In this document: positions 8,182 through 13,033 of the stretch, in pieces
Numbering within the stretch: position 1 is the stretch's first letter
How the letters are laid out: every line of letters begins with the position of its first letter
Assembly: GCA_043424535.1 (NCBI GenBank)
Contig: JBHWOV010000023.1
Coordinates: forward strand, 1-20,274
Direction: 5' to 3'
DNA from: DSM-111022 sp043424535
Lineage (GTDB): Bacteria; Bacillota; Bacilli; Lactobacillales; Aerococcaceae
DNA: 20,274 nucleotides
The notes under the pieces: model-generated
Seen by the model: only the letters and a program-made list of their open reading frames with translations
Databases searched by the model: none
Told to the model about the DNA's origin: nothing
Made by a program: the position numbers and the translations under genes

Positions 8182-9042
8182 ATGAAAAGATTTTTCTCAT
8201 TTTTAGTGTTGTGTTTTACGATTTGTTCATCATTGACTGGAGGTATCGTCCGAGCGAAGGACAAACCATTCGACGGAGAACATGTTAAAATCGGTGTCGT
8301 TGGTGATGAATATGCCGAAGTTTGGGAATATGTTGCCGATAAGGCTCGTGAAGAAGAAGGCATTGACCTTGAAGTTGTCTTATTGACAGACTATGTCTTG
8401 CCGAATCAAGCATTGATGGATGGATCTATCGATATGAATGCTTTCCAACATGATGTCTTTATGAATAATTGGAATAAAGAAAATGATGGAAATATTGTAA
8501 CGATTGGTTACACTGTTGCTGTGCCGACACGTATTTATTCTGAAAAATATGACTCATTGGATGACTTACCGAAAGGTGCAAAAATTGCGATGAATAATGT
8601 CCCAGCTTCTCTCAGCAATTCACTCATTACATTGGCTGAAGAAGGATTATTCACATTACCGGATGACGAAGATCGATTATTCACACCCAAAGATATCGTC
8701 GACAATCCAAAAGATATCGAAATTGTTGAACTCGATCCTTCATATATCCCTTCAGCAGTGTCAGATGTCGATGCTGCATTCATTGATGACAGCTTTTTAG
8801 CATCGACAAATTTTGAACCCAAAGATGCGATTTATGTCTATGGTGATACGCCAGAAACATTACGTCTACCATATGTCAATAATATTGCAGTCAAAGAAGA
8901 GGATAAAGATAATCCACTCTATCAAAAAATCGTGGAATTATATCAAACCGATGATGTGGCCGATAAAATAAATGAGGTTACAAAAGGTGGCAGTATTCCA
9001 GCTTGGGATTTAGTTGAAGAAACAAAAGAATTAAATCAATAA
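8182..9042 (+). CDS. MetQ/NlpA-family substrate-binding protein, no clear lipobox
   Basis: This is an extracytoplasmic binding protein of the NlpA/MetQ family, whose best-known members deliver methionine to the MetNI ABC importer. The N-terminus is basic, then hydrophobic (residues 4-22). The family pattern is clear from KIGVVGDEYAEVWEYV onward, including the segment with MDGSIDMNAFQHDVFMNNW, DLPKGAKIAM and the C-terminal GGSIPAWDL region. Length (286) is normal. Two oddities stand out. First, neither Cys11 nor Cys15 sits in a lipobox (the residues before them are LVL and FTI); VRA at 23-25 looks instead like a type I signal peptidase site. Second, the usual Asn-rich VIN-x-NY pocket segment reads FIDDSF at 200-205. 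No metN or metI is next to it, so this is an orphan binding protein and its ligand is uncertain. Confidence 0.88.
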   Translation: MKRFFSFLVLCFTICSSLTGGIVRAKDKPFDGEHVKIGVVGDEYAEVWEYVADKAREEEGIDLEVVLLTDYVLPNQALMDGSIDMNAFQHDVFMNNWNKENDGNIVTIGYTVAVPTRIYSEKYDSLDDLPKGAKIAMNNVPASLSNSLITLAEEGLFTLPDDEDRLFTPKDIVDNPKDIEIVELDPSYIPSAVSDVDAAFIDDSFLASTNFEPKDAIYVYGDTPETLRLPYVNNIAVKEEDKDNPLYQKIVELYQTDDVADKINEVTKGGSIPAWDLVEETKELNQ

Positions 9043-9075
9043 ATATCATTTAATATTCATGAAATGATGCATTTA

Positions 9076-9109
9076 ACAAGGACCTGTTTAACAGGTTCTT
9101 GTTTTTTTC
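9076..9109 (+). terminator. Intrinsic terminator after the MetQ-like gene
   Basis: Arms ACAAGGACCTG (9076-9086) and CAGGTTCTTGT (9092-9102) pair over 11 bp with one G-T pair and a 5-nt loop, followed by a T run. It closes the binding-protein transcript before the next promoter. Confidence 0.9.
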
Positions 9110-9130
9110 TGAAAAAAAGAAACAAAAAGC

Positions 9131-9181
9131 TTGCAATTATTTCGAATTAGAAGTATTATATAAGTATAGAAATTGAAAGGA
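9131..9181 (+). promoter_or_regulatory. Promoter and RBS of the FMN reductase gene
   Basis: A -35 box TTGCAA (9131-9136) and a -10 box TATTAT (9154-9159) are separated by the optimal 17 bp. The ribosome binding site GAAAGGA at 9175-9181 is 12 nt from the ATG at 9194. It directly abuts the alternative ATG at 9182, which makes that upstream start unlikely. Confidence 0.7.
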
Positions 9182-9193
9182 ATGATTTATTTA

Positions 9194-9742
9194 ATGACAA
9201 AAGTAGGAATTATCGTCGGATCAATTCGTAAAGATTCATATTCAGGTATGTGGGCCAATGCAATGGCTGAGTTATATCCATCAGATGTGGAGGTAACATT
9301 CATTGATATCGCAAACTTACCACTTTATAACCAAGACTATGATGAAAATAGTCCACAAGAATACACAGATTTCCGTGAACAAGTAGCGGCACAAGATGCG
9401 ATCTTATTTGTGACACCAGAACATAACCGTTCAATCCCAGCAGCATTGAAAAATGCATTAGATGTTGCATCACGTCCATGGGGTGAATCTGTTTGGGGTG
9501 GTAAACCAGCATTAGTTGCATCACACTCAATTTCTGGTTTATCTGGATTTGGAGCTAACCACCACTTACGTCAATCATTAGCATTTTTAGATATGCCAAC
9601 CGTTCAACAACCTGAATTATATCTTGCTAATTCACAAGACTATTTTGACGAAAATGGTAAATTAAACAATGAAGATACGAAAGAATTCTTACAAGGTGCG
9701 GTAGACACGCATGTTGATTTAATTAAAAAATTAGTAAAATAA
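9194..9742 (+). CDS. NAD(P)H-dependent FMN reductase family flavoprotein
   Basis: This is a flavodoxin-fold reductase of the NADPH-dependent FMN reductase family, which transfers hydride from NAD(P)H to flavin or to quinone, azo or metal acceptors. The start has the FMN phosphate-binding loop GSIRKDSYS (residues 9-17). The middle carries the family hallmark TPEHNRSIPAALKNALD. A glycine-rich GLSGFG segment follows, then the C-terminal helix. It is 182 residues from the ATG at 9194. An in-frame TTG at 9173 and ATG at 9182 would overlap or abut the ribosome binding site and are not preferred. Codon use differs from the neighbours: 5 of 11 Asn codons are AAC (none of 17 in the gene before it), all five Arg codons are CGT and 8 of 9 Pro codons are CCA. 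I infer high expression. The physiological substrate is unknown. Confidence 0.92.
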   Translation: MTKVGIIVGSIRKDSYSGMWANAMAELYPSDVEVTFIDIANLPLYNQDYDENSPQEYTDFREQVAAQDAILFVTPEHNRSIPAALKNALDVASRPWGESVWGGKPALVASHSISGLSGFGANHHLRQSLAFLDMPTVQQPELYLANSQDYFDENGKLNNEDTKEFLQGAVDTHVDLIKKLVK

Positions 9743-9755
9743 TTGTTAAATAATC

Positions 9756-9795
9756 AAGGTTATCCTTCAATCAAAATTGGAGGATAACCTTTTTT
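9756..9795 (+). terminator. Intrinsic terminator after the FMN reductase gene
   Basis: Arms AAGGTTATCCTTCAA (9756-9770) and TTGGAGGATAACCTT (9777-9791) form a 15-bp stem with one T-G pair and a 6-nt loop, followed by a T tract. Confidence 0.93.
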
Positions 9796-9828
9796 ATTTT
9801 ATATCGAAAAAAACAATATATTTGAACC

Positions 9829-9844
9829 GTCTGGTTTTACAGAC
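9829..9844. repeat. Inverted repeat over the ald -35 box
   Basis: GTCTG (9829-9833) and CAGAC (9840-9844) are inverted around a 6-nt spacer. The right arm overlaps the TTTACA -35 box of ald. The position suits an operator, but the arms are only 5 bp, so chance is possible. It is not a catabolite-responsive element: the central CG context does not fit. Confidence 0.35.
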
Positions 9845-9903
9845 AAAGGTGATTGTGTTATATTAAATGATGTTAATTTGTTTTTAAACTCGAACAAGGA
9901 GGA
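9836..9903 (+). promoter_or_regulatory. Promoter and RBS of ald
   Basis: The -35 box TTTACA (9836-9841) and -10 box TATATT (9859-9864) are separated by 17 bp. TGT just before the -10 makes it an extended type. The ribosome binding site AAGGAGGA (9896-9903) is strong. Together these predict robust expression. Confidence 0.75.
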
Positions 9904-9912
9904 ATTTTAATT

Positions 9913-11022
9913 ATGAAAATTTGTGTCCCAAAAGAAATTAAACCATTTGAAGGTCGTGTCGGTTTAACCCCTGCGAATGTTCGCGCGATTACTGATGCTG
10001 GGCATGAAGTTGTTGTTGAAACAGGTGCAGGTTTAGGCTCAAGCTTTGATGATGAAATGTATGTCGAAGCAGGTGCGACCATTGTGGATACTGCAAGTGA
10101 AGCCTGGGACAGTGAAATGGTAATTAAAGTCAAGGAGCCTCTAGAAGAAGAGTTTGACTATTTCAAAGAAAATCAAATTTTATTCGCTTATTTACATCTT
10201 GCTCCCGAAAATGCCCTCACTAAAGCATTGTTAGATAAAAAAGTTACGGCAGTAGCTTATGAAACAATGGCATTAGATGGCAATTTACCTTTATTACAAC
10301 CGATGAGTCATATCGCAGGCCGTATGTCCATTCAAGTAGCTGCTCATTTATTAGAAAAACAAAATGGCGGACGCGGAATTTTACTTGGAGGAATTCCAGG
10401 TGTTGCGAATGGTGAAGTGGTTATTATCGGTGGTGGAGCGGTTGGTTATCATGCTGCACAAATGGCAATGGGTCTAGGTGCACATGTAACAATCTTAGAC
10501 TTAAATCCAAATCGTCTACAAGAATTAAGTGATTTATTAGGTGAACAAGCTGTGACCTTGATGTCAAATGCTGATAATATCGCTTATTCTGTAAGTAAAG
10601 CCGATGTTGTCGTTGGTTCTGTACTTATTCCTGGTGCCAAAGCTCCAGTTTTAGTAACAGAGGAAATGATTAAAAATATGCCAGAAGGCTCTGTTATCAT
10701 CGATATCGCGGTTGACCAAGGTGGTAACTTCGAAACATCACATCCGACAACACATGATGATCCAACATTTGTAAAACATGGTGTTGTTCACTATTGTGTT
10801 GCGAATATGCCTGGTGCAGTACCACAAACTGCTACCGTTGGATTAACCAACGTTACATCACAATACGCAGAACAAATTGCATCAAAAGGTATTGTTGAAG
10901 CAGCATTAGGAAATGAAACAATCTTTACCGGAATTAATACTTATCAAGGTAAATTAACAGAAGAACATGTCGCTGAAGCTCAAGATTTAGAATATACAGA
11001 TCTTCACGATATTTTAAAATAA
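9913..11022 (+). CDS. ald: Alanine dehydrogenase
   Basis: This cytoplasmic NAD-dependent enzyme interconverts L-alanine with pyruvate and ammonia. It can feed alanine to wall synthesis or use alanine as carbon and nitrogen. The N-terminus MKICVPKEIK with Arg15 matches the substrate-binding Arg of the family. Lys74 (VIKVKEP) and His95 (YLHLA) correspond to the other substrate-site residues. The Rossmann fold is marked by IGGGAVG with G173-G174-G175 and G178. Asp268 in DIAVDQGG is the conserved catalytic acid. The C-terminus with the PGAVPQTAT segment is typical. At 369 residues it is full length. It is monocistronic, between an extended -10 promoter and a large terminator hairpin. The related saccharopine or transhydrogenase families are less likely given the complete Ald residue set. 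Confidence 0.97.
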   Translation: MKICVPKEIKPFEGRVGLTPANVRAITDAGHEVVVETGAGLGSSFDDEMYVEAGATIVDTASEAWDSEMVIKVKEPLEEEFDYFKENQILFAYLHLAPENALTKALLDKKVTAVAYETMALDGNLPLLQPMSHIAGRMSIQVAAHLLEKQNGGRGILLGGIPGVANGEVVIIGGGAVGYHAAQMAMGLGAHVTILDLNPNRLQELSDLLGEQAVTLMSNADNIAYSVSKADVVVGSVLIPGAKAPVLVTEEMIKNMPEGSVIIDIAVDQGGNFETSHPTTHDDPTFVKHGVVHYCVANMPGAVPQTATVGLTNVTSQYAEQIASKGIVEAALGNETIFTGINTYQGKLTEEHVAEAQDLEYTDLHDILK

Positions 11023-11083
11023 TTTATCACTGATAATAACTGAATATAAACAATCACTCAGGTGACTGTTCATTTTAAGAATT

Positions 11084-11151
11084 CGAACATTTCTTAGGAT
11101 AATCATAAAATTTATATTTATGATTTGATCTTTAAGAAATGTTCGTTTTTT
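11084..11151 (+). terminator. Large two-part terminator hairpin after ald
   Basis: The outer stem pairs CGAACATTTCTTA (11084-11096) with its exact complement (11133-11145). An internal loop follows, then an inner stem AATCATAAA (11101-11109) with TTTATGATT (11117-11125). Six T residues at 11146-11151 follow. It works as an intrinsic terminator for ald. It is unusually long. A separate TAAGAA at 11076-11081 could also pair with TTCTTA at 11091-11096. Confidence 0.85.
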
Positions 11152-11175
11152 ATCATTCATGGACGGAATCCAAAG

Positions 11176-11192
11176 GATGTCAAGGCGACATC
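11176..11192. repeat. Inverted repeat over the monooxygenase promoter
   Basis: GATGTC (11176-11181) and GACATC (11187-11192) are perfect inverted arms around AAGGC. The right arm overlaps the candidate -35 element. It is a plausible operator for a dimeric repressor. The regulator is unknown. Confidence 0.4.
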
Positions 11193-11213
11193 AGACTGTA
11201 TTTTTGTTATAAT
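11185..11213 (+). promoter_or_regulatory. Extended -10 promoter of the monooxygenase and repair genes
   Basis: TATAAT at 11208-11213 is preceded by TGT (11205-11207), giving an extended -10. GCGACA at 11185-11190 is a partial -35 at 17-bp spacing (GACA matches). No terminator was found between here and the window end, so this promoter may drive the eight genes that follow. Confidence 0.65.
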
Positions 11214-11256
11214 TAGTCTATATACCTTCAGTTAAATGATGAAAAGAGTTGAGAAA

Positions 11257-12222
11257 ATGGCTAAAACAGTATTATCCTTATTAAACTTAATGCCCCGATT
11301 TGCCGATGAATCAGAAATCGATGCGATACAGCGAGCTTGTGAATTGGCTTCATATGTTGAATCATTAGGTTATCAGAGATATTGGGTAGCAGAGCATCAT
11401 AATTTTCGTGGCTCAGTAAGTTCTGCGAGTGATGTGATTATTCACAAATTATTACAAGAAACCCAAACGATGCGAATCGGAGCAGGTGGTGTCATGATGC
11501 CGAATCATAATCCATTACAAGTTGCTGAACGATACGGAACATTAGATGTACTCTATCCTAATCGTGTCGAGTTGGGATTAGGGCGCGCTCCAGGTACAGA
11601 TCAAGAGACGGCGCAGCTACTACAACAAATGCATCCTACTACTGAAAACTTTGAATGGATGATTGAAAAATTACAGAGATATTTTTCCAACGATTCGTGT
11701 TCTGATGAAATCATCGCCCATCCTGGAATCGATCGAAATATTCCGTTATATGTTTTGGGGAGTTCATTAACTTCTGCGTATACGGCAGCCAAATATGGTT
11801 TGCCTTATGCCTTCGCGGGGCATTTAGCACCTTATTATTTAGATGAAGCACTAGAGATTTATCGCAGAGAATTCACCCCTTCCAAGCAATTAACAAAGCC
11901 TTATTTTATACTGACTGTGATGGGAGCCGTTTATGATGCTAGTTCCAAGCCAACGAGGGATAATCTATTACATGGCACAGATTCCGATCAATCATCTTAT
12001 TATGAAGGGAATTATTATCAGTCACTCACATCATTTGAGAAGTTAATGATCGAATCAGAAACGGGACTGCGATTAGAAGGCAGTAAACAATCAGCAATAG
12101 ATACATGGAAACATTTGCAGACTACTTATCAGCCTGATGAGTTAATGATTGTCAGTTATTTTGATACGATTGAATTATTAAAAGCAAACTATCGCATTAT
12201 TTCAGAGATTATTCAAGATTAA
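11257..12222 (+). CDS. Luciferase-like flavin-dependent monooxygenase (LLM class)
   Basis: This is a TIM-barrel flavin oxidoreductase of the bacterial luciferase-like superfamily, group 1 type; members usually use FMNH2 from a separate reductase. The recognisable series is AEALGY-like YVESLGYQRYWVAEHHN, GSVSSASDVIIHKL, RIGAGGVMMPNHNPLQVAE and the strong LGLGRAPGTDQ motif. Length is 321 residues from the ATG at 11257, which has AAAAGAG upstream. An in-frame ATG at 11236 gives 328 residues but has no ribosome binding site and would leave a leader of about 15 nt, so it is less likely. The organic substrate cannot be deduced. It lies 17 nt before ymdB, where many relatives have rny, so it probably leads the repair operon. 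An FMN reductase gene two genes upstream is a candidate partner. Confidence 0.9.
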   Translation: MAKTVLSLLNLMPRFADESEIDAIQRACELASYVESLGYQRYWVAEHHNFRGSVSSASDVIIHKLLQETQTMRIGAGGVMMPNHNPLQVAERYGTLDVLYPNRVELGLGRAPGTDQETAQLLQQMHPTTENFEWMIEKLQRYFSNDSCSDEIIAHPGIDRNIPLYVLGSSLTSAYTAAKYGLPYAFAGHLAPYYLDEALEIYRREFTPSKQLTKPYFILTVMGAVYDASSKPTRDNLLHGTDSDQSSYYEGNYYQSLTSFEKLMIESETGLRLEGSKQSAIDTWKHLQTTYQPDELMIVSYFDTIELLKANYRIISEIIQD

Positions 12223-12239
12223 AAAGAAAGAGTAAGAAT

Positions 12240-13019
12240 ATGAAATTTATCGTCATCGGTGATATTGTAGGAAATGCTGGAAAGAAGGCCATTGCTAATT
12301 TATTAACATCCTTAAAAGAAAAATATAAGCCACAATTAACAATTGCAAATGGAGAAAATATTACAAAGGGCCGGGGAATCACTCAATCAGATTATAAATG
12401 GCTATTAAGTCAAGGAGTTGATGTGATCACTTTAGGGAATCATGCCTTTGATCATCGAGATATTTATTCATTTATCAATGATGCGAAAGTCTTGGTTCGC
12501 CCCTTAAATTTAGCCGAGCATACTCCAGGTAAAGGAATTCATTTTATTAAAGTGAATCACCATGAAATTGCTGTGATTAATATACTTGGCCAAGCTTTTA
12601 TGAAAAATGACATCAGTCCCTTCGCCATCTTGGAAAAGCACTTGTCCGCAATAAAAAAACGAACGTCTAATATTATTATCGATTTTCATGCAGAATCTAC
12701 GAGCGAAAAACAAGCCATGGGCTATTGGCTAGATGGAGAGGTTTCTTTTGTCTATGGGACGCACACACATGTGCAAACCAATGATTTAAGAATCCTACCC
12801 AATGGCACTGGATATATTAGTGATATTGGGATGACGGGTGCATTGGATAGTATTATCGGTTTTAAGAAAGAAGATGTCATTCAACGTTTTACAACAAAGC
12901 CAAAACAAAAGCTTTCGGTTGAAGACGAGGGGCAAGTGATGTTAAATGGGATTTACTTTGAAATAAATCCGATCACAAATAAAACTATTGAAATTCAAGC
13001 CATTCATCTAACCTATTAG
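12240..13019 (+). CDS. ymdB: YmdB-type metallophosphoesterase
   Basis: This protein belongs to the YmdB family of dinuclear metal phosphodiesterases. The Bacillus subtilis member hydrolyses cyclic nucleotides and affects biofilm and motility decisions. All the metal-site residues known for the family are visible at matching positions: Asp8 (GDIVG), Glu39 and Asn40 (NGENITKGRG), Asn67 and His68 (GNHAFD, where GNHTWD is commoner), His150 (DFHAESTSEK), and His175 and His177 (GTHTHVQTND). The 259-residue length is normal. It starts with ATG after a weak AAAGAAAGAG. It is 14 nt upstream of mutS. The usual upstream partner rny (RNase Y) is not here. Its physiological substrate in this organism is unknown. 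Confidence 0.93.
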   Translation: MKFIVIGDIVGNAGKKAIANLLTSLKEKYKPQLTIANGENITKGRGITQSDYKWLLSQGVDVITLGNHAFDHRDIYSFINDAKVLVRPLNLAEHTPGKGIHFIKVNHHEIAVINILGQAFMKNDISPFAILEKHLSAIKKRTSNIIIDFHAESTSEKQAMGYWLDGEVSFVYGTHTHVQTNDLRILPNGTGYISDIGMTGALDSIIGFKKEDVIQRFTTKPKQKLSVEDEGQVMLNGIYFEINPITNKTIEIQAIHLTY

Positions 13020-13033
13020 AAAGGAGTGCATGC

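Noticed and set aside
8535..8822. 95-residue antisense open reading frame opposite the MetQ-like gene
   Set aside because: It is serine-rich low-complexity sequence with no recognisable domain, opposite a clear coding frame; this is typical of a shadow frame.
9173..9196. Upstream TTG (9173) or ATG (9182) start for the FMN reductase
   Set aside because: TTG lies before the ribosome binding site and ATG 9182 touches it; the ATG at 9194 gives the usual N-terminus just before the GSIR loop.
9822..9836. Possible catabolite-responsive element upstream of ald
   Set aside because: The stretch TTGAACCGTCTGG lacks one of the two conserved A residues before the central CG and fits the consensus poorly.
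11236..11256. Upstream ATG start for the luciferase-like monooxygenase
   Set aside because: No ribosome binding site precedes it and the family's first strand begins after the second ATG at 11257. It cannot be fully excluded.
11023..11256. Small RNA or short gene in the ald to monooxygenase gap
   Set aside because: The gap is explained by a terminator hairpin, an inverted repeat and a promoter; no short coding frame with a ribosome binding site was seen on either strand.
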